Shown: one piece after another, positions 29,977 to 39,811 of the stretch | Numbering within the stretch: the stretch's first letter is position 1 | Layout: each line of letters begins with the position of its first letter | From: Gracilaria domingensis | Lineage: Eukaryota; Rhodophyta; Florideophyceae; Gracilariales; Gracilariaceae | Assembly (NCBI GenBank): GCA_022539475.1 | Contig: VCMS01000397.1 | Span: forward strand, 1 to 41,350 | Direction: 5' to 3' | DNA: 41,350 nt | Notes under the pieces: generated by a model | What the model was told of the DNA's origin: nothing | Seen by the model: the letters and a program-made list of their open reading frames with translations, nothing else | Databases searched by the model: none | Made by a program: the position numbers and the translations under genes

Positions 29977-32900
29977 ATCGATGATTCCGCCGCACTTGCG
30001 GTCTCGCGTTCGTGCGGCGCCGCAGATTGATATAGCGGATGCGAACAATCGGCCACTTTCGACTGTGGGAGTAATAGACCTGCTCGTCAGGCTTGGCCGC
30101 TACGTGGCGAAGCTCGATTTCTTGGTTTGCAAGCAACTCGCTGCGCCGGTTATCCTCGGCTGCGACTTCTGTGACCGCTTCGTCGATGCAATTCGACCGC
30201 GGAAGCGAACCATCGAAATGGAAGATGGGACTACTATATCGATCGTTCGGCGTCCCCTACGCCGGGCTCTGAAGAAGCAAGTCCCTTTGCCTGCGGCACA
30301 GAAGCTCACAGCCGACGAACGGAAGTCTACAAAGCTCCGAGTAGCTCGGCCTATTTCCATCCCGCCCGAATCACAGGTCTGGGTTACTGTGACATCCTCA
30401 CAATGTGGCTTACAAACGGTACAACCGTTGCCTGCGTTACAGGAGAAGCATCAGCTTGCCCTCGCTAATGGGATTGTTTTCGTAGAACCCGAGCAGCCTT
30501 TTCAGGTGCTGGTTGCGAACTTCAGCCGTTTTCCTCAACGGTTGGTTAAAAGCCAAGTTATTGGTTCGTTGCTTTCGCACCCTGCGGCTATAGTGCCTAC
30601 TCAGGTTTCTATTGCCGAGGTTCTTGGAATCTTCGAAGCTGAGGAGGGGGAGGCGGAACGGAACAATTCCGAAACGAATACTAGACCGAACAGTTCGTCG
30701 GAAGATGCTACGCCGACTTCGTCGGATGCAAATAACCGCAGCCTGTCAAAGGAGGCAATGCCGACCTCGTCGGACAGTAATGATACGGACCTGAGTGCTG
30801 CTGACACGAAGGATAAGGCAGTACAGGAACTGGAGTCTCTGGATCTTGAACATGTCCCGGAGACTCACCGCGATAAATTGCGGCACATGCTTGAGGAGTT
30901 CACGCCCATGTGGGATGGCACACTGGGTAAGATTGGTATTACCGAACATCGGATTGATTTGCTACCGAATACTCGGCCCATTTCGCAACACCCTTACAAG
31001 GCGGGACCGACAGCTCGGCAGGAGGAGAAAGCTCAAGTTGAGAAGATGCTCCGCGCTGGAGTTATCGAGCCGGCTCAGTCACCTTGGGCATCGCCGGTGG
31101 TGCTCGCGCCCAAAGCTGATGGGTCTTGGCGATTTTGCATCGATTACCGCAAGCTAAACGCAGCTACAGTCAAGAATGTATATCCTATCCCACGAATGGA
31201 TGAATGCATCGATTCGTTGGGCGACGCGAAAGTGTTCACAACCCTAGATGCGAATTGGGGCTATTGGCAAGTTCCCGTGAGGGCTGAGGATCGTGACAAG
31301 ACAGCCTTCGTTTGCCATGAAGGATTGTACCGATTCAATCGGATGCCCTTTGGGTTAACGAACGCGCCAGCCACTTTTCAACGAGCTGTGGATATTTCGT
31401 TAGCCCGCTTTAAGTGGAAGACTTGCCTGGTATACCTGGATGACATCATTGTCTACTCCAGCAACCTGGATGAGCACTTGACCCACGTACGGGATGTGAT
31501 GCGAGTCCTACGCGATGCATGCATTACGCTCAAGCTCAAGAAGTGTGAGTTCTTTACCGAAACCGTCAGGTATCTCGGCCATGTTATCCGTCCGGGACGG
31601 CTTTCGATTGACGAAGTACGCGTGAAATCCCTCAAAGAGGCTAAGCATCCGAGGACGCAGACGGAACTCCGATCTTTTCTCGGCTTGTGCAATGTGTATC
31701 GCCGCTTCATTCCGAACTTCGCGGATATCGCTGCACCTCTGAACGAGCTTCTTCGCAAAGGCCAGCCAGTCGATCTGGAAAAATTCGACGACCGCAAGGT
31801 CGCGGCTTTCTCGTCGCTCGCGGACGCGGTGACATCGCCACCTGTTTTATCCCTGCCTAAAGCTGGTTTGCCATATGCAGTAGATACGGATGCGAGCGAC
31901 TACCAAGTCGGCTGTGCCCTATTCCAGACCACCAATGATGGCGAGCGATTGCCAATTGGGTATTGGTCAAGGAGCCTCAACGTTCACGAGAGGAATTACT
32001 CGGTATCCGAGAAGGAGTGCTTGGCAGTTGTCTGGGCGTTACAGACACTGCGCCCCTATCTTATGGGGACCCGCTTCATTGTTCATACCGATCATTCGGC
32101 ATTACGCTGGCTACTCTCTATAGCAGAGCCATCTGGCCGCTTGATGCGGTGGAGACTTCGCTTGTCGGAATTCGACTTCGAAATCCGTTACAAGAAAGGA
32201 CTCCTGAACACTCAGGCTGATGCACTGTCCCGCTTGGAAACAGCGGCTGAAGCTGCGCCAGTCGATGATCTGGAGATACCGTGCTTCCTCGTGGAAGACG
32301 GCTCGAGCGATGCCGATGAAGAATCGGAAGGATGGGACATCTACGATGCTGTTTTAGCCGTGTCAGACACGCAACCCGAACCGGGCTCTTTCGTACCGAT
32401 CAAGCCGGAGGAACTCATCCGGGAGCAGCACACCGACCGTTTTTGTACGGAGATTCGTAGTCGTCTAAACGGTGGAGCACAGTTGCCTTTCGTCGAGAAC
32501 GACCAAGGATTTCTAATCCGAACTGTCGGAAACAGGCCACAGATTGTGGTTCCGCACTCACTTCAGTCACGAGTACTGCATTTGTCGCACTATGCGAAGT
32601 TGTCAGCCCACCCTGGTGGCAACAAGTTGTACTACACCTTACGGAAGGACTTTTACTGGCCAGCAATGGCTTTCGACGCGTATGCCACTGTTCGTGGATG
32701 TTCTGACTGCGCGAAGAACCGCGTCAAGCTGCATAAGTATTCCAAGAAGTTGGCACTATTCCCTGCTAGGGCTCCACTGGAGTTTGTGGCGATCGATCTA
32801 CTCGGCGAGTTTATTCGCACCCGCCGGGGAAACCGGTTTTTGCTTGTTATCACCGACCGCTTTTCTAAGCTGGTACGGACTGTGCCTTTAAAGAAGGTTA

Positions 32901-34828
32901 CTGCTAGTGCGGTCGCCCAAGCTTTCGTTACTCACTGGGTTTTTGTCTACGGACCGCCGATTGACTTACTATCGGATAATGGACCGCAGTTCACGGCTAA
33001 GTTCTTTCAGGACGTATGCCGCATCTTGCGGATCCAAAACTGGTTTACGACAACATATCATCCCCAGAGTAATGGGCAGGTTGAGCGTTTTAACCTCACA
33101 ATGCTCAATGCATTGCGGACGTTTGTTGCCGAGCATCCGTCGGAATGGGATCAGTACACCAATGCGGTGACTTATGCCTACAATACGCAGGTTCATCGCA
33201 CAACTCGGATCTCGCCGTTCAAGCTTGTGCTATCACGCGTCCCACCTTCGGTGGCTATCGAGCCACAGCCAACCATGGATAAGTTTCCGTCGCCCCGTCT
33301 ACACAGGGACGCCTGGAAGGACTGGCTTAAGAACATTATCCCTACAGTTGGGCAGCATATCGCTAAGGCCCAGGCCGCATACAAGCGGAATTTCGACGCT
33401 AGAGTGCGTAAGAATGCCCCTCAGATCAGGGAAGGTAGCTTTGCCTTCGTACGGAAGGAGTACTACAACCCTGAAAAGGAGAAGCGCCACAAGCTTTCTT
33501 CTATCGCGGACGGCCCGTTCCGGGTTATTGCTGTCACCGACACAACGGTTGTCCTTGATATCAAGGGAGAGCACGAGCGTTTGTCGCTAGGTCGCGTAAC
33601 GCCTGCTCCAAAGCCTGTTTCGCAGGATTCGCTACCGTCATCGTCGGCCCCTACGGCACCCACGGTGGAAACAGCCGTCGGAACGGAAACAGGCGCCGCG
33701 GCGGGTACTCGCACTCAACCGTCTGTGTTGCCGCATCCGGATCGCGGACTTGCTCATTTGCCTGCTAAGCCGGAATCTGAGCGGTCGGTCTCCAATGCCG
33801 CACATGTGCACACGCGGATAAGGGCCCCCATGGGGATACTCGCCGCCACCCCCGACACTCCCACTGAGGAGGGGGAGGAGGCAGGTCGCTCTTTTTCGTT
33901 GTCGCCGTCGTCGACGGAGTCGCCTTCGCAGGCCTCTGTATCGCACGCAAGTCGTGATGAATGCACGTCAACGCGCGACACACAGCCGGAGAGCCGGAAA
34001 GAAGAGAACCACGCGCAGCTACCGCGGAAGCCTCAAGAAGAGGAAGATCACTCTCGCTCACCACCGCCGTCGCGAACGGAGTTACGTTTGCAGGCCCAAG
34101 AACGGGAACACAGTACCGATGTGGTACGTGATTTGCAGCCGGAAAGCCGGAGGGATCGCGCAGTTTTGCGGAGGCCTTCTGAGAAGAACGCCACCTCGGT
34201 GACGATTGCAGCCGGAAGACCGGAAGAGAAGGACGCGCCGTTACCACGGAAGGCTGAGGTAGAAGGCACCACTATGGTGAATCGCAAAGCCGGAAGTCCG
34301 GAGAGAGAAGAGTTAGCTCGAAAAACCGTGCTGTTACGGCAGACCCGACTTCGGGAGATTTTGGTGCAGCACCGAGTGCCAAAGCCGTCAAAAAGACGGA
34401 ACCAACCACCAGTGTGGCGAACAGTCAAGCCACAGCAAGTGGGCAGCACTCAAGCACTGACGACGCGTGCACGTCGCGCCAAGTGTCGAGCTCCGTGGGA
34501 GATCCGCCTCCAACCGAGGATTACAGTGCGCAAGCCGGGCACGTGCCAGCCACAGACCTGGCGCCGTCTAAAAACGGTTCAAAAAATTCCGAATTTGAAT
34601 CGGCTCTTGACAGCCATGCAAAGGCGCATGTGTCGCAAACCGCAGCGCGCGGCGAACCGCCGCCACGGCACGTGCCAGAACACCACTCGCTGGCTCACCG
34701 CTCTGCGGACCGTTCACCGTCGCAACGGGAGATTGTGCCGGAACTCCGGAAGCTCGCTATTCGAGAAGACCGAAGCACGGTCACAGCCCAGCAGCATGGG
34801 GAGAAGAACCAGGAATCTGGAAGCATGA
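29964..34828 (+). CDS. gypsy 1 Pol: protease C-end, RT, RNase H, integrase
   Basis: The open frame formally begins at 29903, but the first ~20 codons are out-of-frame protease. Residue numbers count from 29903. RT: FCIDYRKLNAATV (about 412), VFTTLDANWGYWQV, FGLTNAPATFQ, catalytic YLDDIIVYS (about 511). RNase H: VDTDASDYQVGC (about 660), HTDHSAL. Integrase: H-H-C-C zinc region (HLSHYAKLSAHPGG to CSDCAKN, about 893-938), core D in VAIDLLGEF (about 963), D in LSDNGPQF (about 1024), E in HPQSNGQVERFN (about 1060), then a GPY/F-type module (DGPFRVIAV, about 1203). A long Arg/Glu/Pro-rich linker follows. The frame probably stops being the true one after about 34320, because the chromodomain is in the next frame. 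Confidence 0.92.
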
Positions 34829-35202
34829 TGGTCAGGAAAGTACCATGGTCACGGAGACCAAAGCCTGGCGTACAGGATGTACTGCCGTCAGGACGGAAGC
34901 CGATCACGAACGACGATGCCCACGACGGGAGAAGCGACGATAACGCCTCGAAGGAGGATTGCTCGAGCAAGCCGCACACCGAGCGGAGTGTCCTCGATGA
35001 GGAATACGTCATTGACCGTCTGGTAAGTCACGGCTACGCCCCTGACGGGGAACTACTGTATCGAGTCCGTTGGTACGGCTACGCCTCCTCAGAGGATACG
35101 CACGAGCCCATTGAGCACTTGCCTCGCTCGAAGGTCTTGCAGTACCACCGTCGCACACGGACACCGATACCGGCTACGCTGGACAAGGCCCAAGTGGGTT
35201 GA
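34414..35202 (+). pseudogene. gypsy 1 Pol C-terminus with chromodomain (shifted frame)
   Basis: Frame -1 relative to the integrase frame. It starts in disordered Ser/Gln/His-rich sequence and ends with a chromodomain at about 34999-35157: EEYVIDRLVSHG, LLYRVRWYGY, DTHEPIEHLP, KVLQYHRR. The aromatic positions Y, W and Y are present. Chromodomains on integrase tails steer chromoviruses to chromatin carrying particular histone marks. The frame change lies somewhere about 34250-34420; the run of five A at 34321-34325 is a good candidate for a lost base. There is no start codon requirement if it is fused to Pol. Confidence 0.8.
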
Positions 35203-35227
35203 CCACCCACGTCCCTATTGAGCGCAG

Positions 35228-35512
35228 CCGTCTCAGACGGAATATGCCGCCTCATGCGGACAGTATTGCATTACGCAAGAATATGCCGCGTCAAGCGGAT
35301 GCAGCTAAGTTAACTTGAGATCACTTAGCCGCCTCAGGCGGACCAGGCCGCTCTAAGCGGACAGCTTTTTGCTGAACAAACATGCCGCGAAATGCGGAAG
35401 CCACTTACAGTGGAGAAGAAGATAAAGAAGAAAGAAGCCTAAGAAGAAGGAGAAGAAGCCAGGACACTGGAAGGAAGACTAAGAAGTTTTATCGCTACAG
35501 CCGCTTGTGCGG
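35228..35512 (+). repeat. Array of seven CCGC-N5-GCGG mini-hairpins
   Basis: Inverted repeats of about 13 bp lie at 35228-35240 (CCGTCTCAGACGG), 35247-35259, 35286-35298, 35329-35341, 35348-35360, 35385-35397 and 35501-35512. Middle bases vary (CTCAT, GTCAA, CTCAG, TCTAA, GAAAT, TTGT) while CCGC and GCGG are kept, and GCGG is followed by A in every case. Located in the untranslated stretch between pol and the antisense gene. Confidence 0.75.
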
Positions 35513-35569
35513 AAAAGTTATCCCTCTCTTGTGGGCCATTCGCAACAGCCTCAAACGAGGTATTGCCCA

Positions 35570-35584
35570 CTGAGAAGGGGGAGA
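35570..35584 (+). repeat. Internal copy of the polypurine tract
   Basis: CTGAGAAGGGGGAGA, 15 bases identical to 37549-37563, which is the polypurine tract before the 3' LTR. It lies about 125 bp beyond the 3' end of the antisense open frame (stop at 35711). Confidence 0.75.
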
Positions 35585-35710
35585 GCAAGACGAAGAGTTT
35601 GAGCCAAGCCAGCACGGCTGGAGAAGTTTACCTCTAACTATTGAGTCGCCCCTCATCATCGGGGTCTATCGCGGACTACCGTAGCCCGTCGGGGATCGCG
35701 AGCCGGGGAA

Positions 35711-37510
35711 TTACGCGCCGGACGGTCCAGCACCTGGGGTGCCCCCACTACCGGGAGCCCCGGAGAAGCGCTGTGCCGCTATTGCTTGCAACTCCGACTC
35801 GTCGGTCACCGTATGGGGAACGGCCACTCCCACGCCTCGAAGGAAGTCGCGAATGACCGCCGCTCGCGGAGTGAGAGAAGAACTGCCGCCCACGGCGGAT
35901 GCTACATCCTGAGCCCACGGGCCGGTCGGAGCGGGAGCCGCTACAGCAGGTGGGTCAACGATCACGACTTCGTCGTCATCTCCCGTAGCGTCGGGCTCCG
36001 AGGCAACCCCCACTGGGCTCCCCTCATCCATGGGACTTCCTCCCTCTGCAGGGTCATCACCGTCATCGTCGACGTATACGAACCCACGCGGGTGCCCTCC
36101 CGGGATATATCGCTCCTCTCGGCGGCGACCAGCCGCCTCAGCGGGACCAATTACCTCCCAAATCCATGGGTCAAAGTATACGAAGTCGCCGGCGTTGACG
36201 TTCCGTCCGGGAAAACGGTCCGACTGCCGACGGACCCCGTCCGAAACCTGACTAGCAGGCACCTCATTCCAGTCAATCTGGTCAATAACGTCCACCAACG
36301 CGGTGGCTTCGCGTGCATTGCGGACCGAGCCGAGCACTTCGGAGAGATCCAACGCTCGGATCGCTTGCCGGATGAGTTCCGGGATGAACCAAACTCGGTA
36401 CGAATCATATGCCTCGTTGAGGAGGAAAGCCGCAACGCGGACGGTCCATTATGTTGCCAGGATGCTCCACAGGCCGCGAGGCGGATCGTTCATGAAGTAC
36501 GAGCTTATGTAAGTTAGGCAGGGCGGTAGCTCTACGTGACACCCTCGTGGGACTTCGACCGCAGGCCAGAATGACGGCAGCGGCAGGTATCGCCCAGTAT
36601 GGGAGTGACGCGCAATGCGTTTCACCTCCGTGCACTGGTACGGCACCAATACCCCGAAGCGGGAACGCCATTTCCTCTCGAATCGGAGGCCTTCATGAAA
36701 TTGAGACCGTCCAGGACGGCGAAGGAACCGGAACTCGGCGCGAAGGATCGGCCGCGCCCACAGGATCAACTCCTGCTGCGGCTGAACGGTATCCGAATAT
36801 CGGTCAATTTCGTCCAACGCGTTGGCTAGATGGTCGCCGTAGCGGACCTCGCAGAAAGTTCGGTAACGTGCCACATCGTACTGGTACTGTGCCGGCACCG
36901 GATGTTCGTTCGGAGCTCGGAAGTGTCGCGCGTACCCAATGCGGGCCATCTCATTGCGAGCGAATTGTCTCGTCTCGTTTCGACCTACAAACAGGCAGCT
37001 CGGTATAACCGCAACGCGGGCGATCCAGTCCCATGAACGGGTAACGTCAGCAGGGAGCCCACCAGGGAGTTGACCATCGACAGCGTACGAGTCGACGAGC
37101 TCTGTATCCCGAACGGCTTCGGCGTCAAACCAGGGAGCCTGGGCAAAAAGGAAACTGTGCCGGTGCGGATCCCGGATGCGTAACGCGCCTGCGGTAGGCC
37201 ATCCACCCAGCGTAGCTGGCATCTCGGCGTTGAACCAATCTCACACGGGCGCGGGACCAGCCTGAGCTGGAGCGTTATCTTGTCCGGAAGAACCCGGCTG
37301 GGAGGCAGCCGCCGACTGCGGGAGAGGTACAGACCGGAACGGCGGGTTCGACACTTGCATGCGTGCCGACGAGGACGGAGGGCCGTTCGGTGCGTTGGAC
37401 ATCGCGGAAGGGCTCGAGATGACGAGGTTCGCTACTGACACCGGAGGTGTTGGTGGCTCCGAACAGTTCTCGGCAGACCCGTCTTGGGAGACTTCCTTAT
37501 ATACCTCCAT
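35711..37510 (-). pseudogene. Antisense accessory gene of gypsy 1, ~600 codons, two in-frame stops
   Basis: One minus-strand frame runs from ATG at 37510 (MEVYKEVSQDGSAENC) to the stop at 35711-35713, broken only by TGA at 37241-37243 and TAA at 36449-36451, with no shift of frame. Protein sense continues across both stops (DWFNAEMPATLGGW, and WTVRVAAFLLNEAYDSYRV). N-terminus: Ser/Pro-rich. Middle (about residues 90-450): globular, rich in Trp/Tyr/Arg. C-terminus: acidic (DDDGDDPAEGG, DDDEVVIVDPP) and Gly/Pro-rich. I recognise no domain. Antisense frames between pol and the 3' LTR are known from some plant gypsy elements; any relationship is untested. It lies between the two polypurine-tract copies. 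Confidence 0.65.
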
Positions 37511-37550
37511 CGCGAGGCGTATCGAGCCGACGGAGTCGGTGTCTCAGCCT

Positions 37551-37563
37551 GAGAAGGGGGAGA
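37551..37563 (+). other. gypsy 1 polypurine tract
   Basis: GAGAAGGGGGAGA immediately before the TG of the 3' LTR, the plus-strand DNA primer site. Confidence 0.9.
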
Positions 37564-38420
37564 TGTAGAGCAAAACGCCCTTTGTGGGGATGCACCGAGG
37601 TGCTTTTCATAGTTTGTTGATCCGTTACCGGCTTCGACACCTCAGGTTATGAGAGGCTACTGGGGTAGTGCCCCTATTTTGGGGTATGCCTAGGAAGGGT
37701 AGTATTTCTGCACACGTGTGCCAAGTTGGCCCGATCGCGCGGGCGCCGTGGCAAGCATGCCACGGGGGCACACCTGTAGTGTATTGGCCGGCAGCGCCGG
37801 ATAGTTAGATATTTTAATTGATATTTTCAAGTGCCGTATATAACTGGCGGCACTTGCCGCCACTGTACGGGAAGTAAACCTCAACGAGGCTTTTGGCTCT
37901 GATCTTCTTGCCGCTTGTGCACGGTCACAAGCCCCATCCTGGGGAATACCGCCGCAATTCCGGGCTGATCAACCAACCTCCGTCCCTGGGGAGTACTAAT
38001 CCGTCGTCACGGCACTTTTCTTATCTATTTTATTGTTTTCATTTCCGTTTTACGGCTTTCGCTACTCTGCCCTACATTGTAGGTTTGTCCCATTTGTCTC
38101 GGGAGTTTTCCCGCTTATCGCGAGTTAGTGCTCCGCAGTGCGGCTCGTTGTTGATCTTTTGTCGTCCCATACCGTTGGGCTGGATACCCCCACTCGCTGT
38201 GGCTCGCCGGAACCATCCGGATACCTACGCCGATTCTACCCCTACTACCTCCGACTGCACGCCCAGATCGGGGTCACCCGGATTTACACCCGGCTCGTGT
38301 TGGCCCTATTGGAGGGTTCTGTCACTGCGCCTACCCCTGTAGGGAGCAGGGTTCGAACACCCCTGTCGGTGCTCTTCCGCGACGCGGCTGTCGTTTTCCC
38401 GTCACCTGTTTTGCACCACA
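37564..38420 (+). repeat. gypsy 1 3' LTR
   Basis: 857 bp, identical to 26639-27495 except at four positions. It ends TTTTGCACCACA, followed by the CCGTG target duplication. Confidence 0.95.
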
Positions 38421-38425
38421 CCGTG
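38421..38425. repeat. Target-site duplication of gypsy 1, right copy
   Basis: CCGTG, matching 26634-26638. Confidence 0.93.
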
Positions 38426-38905
38426 CACTCTAAAACATTCAAAAGTTTAATCTATCGCCATTATTTCACATTATGCACATATTTGTTGTGTAACCAACTA
38501 CAAATGAGCTGCTGTTTCAAACAGCTAGCATAACCTCGATCGCAAAAGTAATAGTAGAGAAAAGAAATCTCGTGAAAATATTTGAGCATCTACAGATGTT
38601 TGGTTAAGATTGGTAACATTGGTAGCTCCGACCATATTGTTGATGACCGGCGAGAGAGCACGCGTACGCACAGGACCTGTAAGATCGTACTGGTCAACTA
38701 GAAAGAAGAGCGTTAACCAAATTCGTGCTTCATTTACACGTCTGAGAAGATGCGGACATCGGCATCGCCTATGTGCTGCTGTATGATTCACGCAAGCTTC
38801 TATACGTGTACAAGTTGTCGTTCAAACCTCGAGAACGGGCAGACACACGCAAAGGCGTTCGAGACCCTTCCCTTCATGAGTTGAACACAGCAGTAGAGCG
38901 CTCCT
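38426..38905. other. Spacer between gypsy 1 and gypsy 2
   Basis: The first ~100 bp are AT-rich and continue the tract that precedes gypsy 1. The rest has ordinary composition. A minus-strand frame of 88 codons (38525-38791) has no recognised domain. Confidence 0.4.
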
Positions 38906-39641
38906 TGTAGTGCAAATTGTCGCAATAATATGCGCATTTTATAGTGCATATTATGCACCGGGTGTCCATTGCCGGACCCCGGCCTGCTGGCACATTTATT
39001 AGAATTAGTAATTTATTTTGCCTAATATTTTAGGAATTTACACTGGCACGCCTCGGGCTCCACAGTACTTAGGAGTGCCGACGGCGCGCCAGCTTCACTC
39101 AGTAAACCTCAAGGAGGCCTTTGGCTCTGACTTGTCGCAGCTTGCGCACGACTCCAGCCCAATTCTTGGGAACGTCGCCGCATATCCGGACTCGTCAACC
39201 ACCTCTACCACTGAGGAGTACTAAACCGTCGTCACGGCACTTTTCTTATCTATTTCTTGTCTTTATTTCCGTCTTACGTCTTTCGCTACTCTGCCCTACA
39301 TTGCAGGTTTGGCCCATTTGTCTCGGGACTTTTTCCCGTTTATCACGAGTCAGTGCTCCGCACTGCGGCTCGTTTGTTGATCTTTTTTGGTCCCATACCG
39401 TTGGGCTAGATACCTCCACTCGCTGTGGCTCGCCGGACAACCCGGACCTCACGCCGATTCTACCCGTCACCTCCGACTGCACGCCCAGATCGGGGCCATC
39501 CGGATTTACACCCGGCATCGCGCTGGCCCTATCGGAGGGTTCTACTGCTGCATCTACCTCTAAAGAGAGCAGGTCTCGAACACCCTGTCGGTGCTTTCCG
39601 CGACGCGGCTCTTGTTTGCCCACTCGTGGGATTGCACTACA
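38906..39641 (+). repeat. gypsy 2 5' LTR
   Basis: The start is placed at TGTAGTGCAAATTG by analogy with TGTAGAGCAAAACG of gypsy 1. The end is at GCACTACA, before the primer-binding site. About 736 bp. 39095-39641 aligns with 26948-27495, while the 5' part (U3) is unrelated and AT-rich with a TGCATATTATGCA palindrome. The partner LTR is outside the window, so the start is provisional. Confidence 0.65.
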
Positions 39642-39644
39642 AAC

Positions 39645-39664
39645 TGGTCTCCCGACTTAGAATC
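39645..39664 (+). other. gypsy 2 primer-binding site
   Basis: TGGTCTCCCGACTTAGAATC, one base different from gypsy 1, same spacing from the LTR end. Confidence 0.78.
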
Positions 39665-39811
39665 GGCTACTCTTGCCAATTGTAGTTGGAATTGGTTTCG
39701 TTGTGTGGAGCCCAAGTCGTTGGGAGTACCCGTTTCAACGGTTTTTTATCGCCCCTTTGTCCGTTATCGGAAGTCACTCTGTTTGTAATTGGCCGAGTTT
39801 GTCGGTGAACG

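Larger units (their letters stand above)
26639..38420 (+). mobile_element. Complete Ty3/gypsy (chromodomain-type) LTR retrotransposon, gypsy 1
   Basis: An 11,782-bp element with 857-bp LTRs, a perfect 5-bp target duplication, primer-binding site, gag, protease, RT, RNase H, integrase, chromodomain, polypurine tract and an additional antisense open frame. The RT-RNaseH-integrase order defines gypsy. LTR pairs differ at only four positions by my reading (26993/37918, 27064/37989, 27242/38167, 27482/38407), about 0.5 percent, so the insertion is recent. Despite that it carries a TAG in gag, frame changes in protease and before the chromodomain, and two stops in the antisense gene. It was probably defective when mobilised, or mobilised in trans. 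Confidence 0.95.

Noticed and set aside
33638..34247. Minus-strand frames over the gypsy Pol linker
   Set aside because: Complementary shadows of the Arg/Glu/Pro-rich plus-strand linker.
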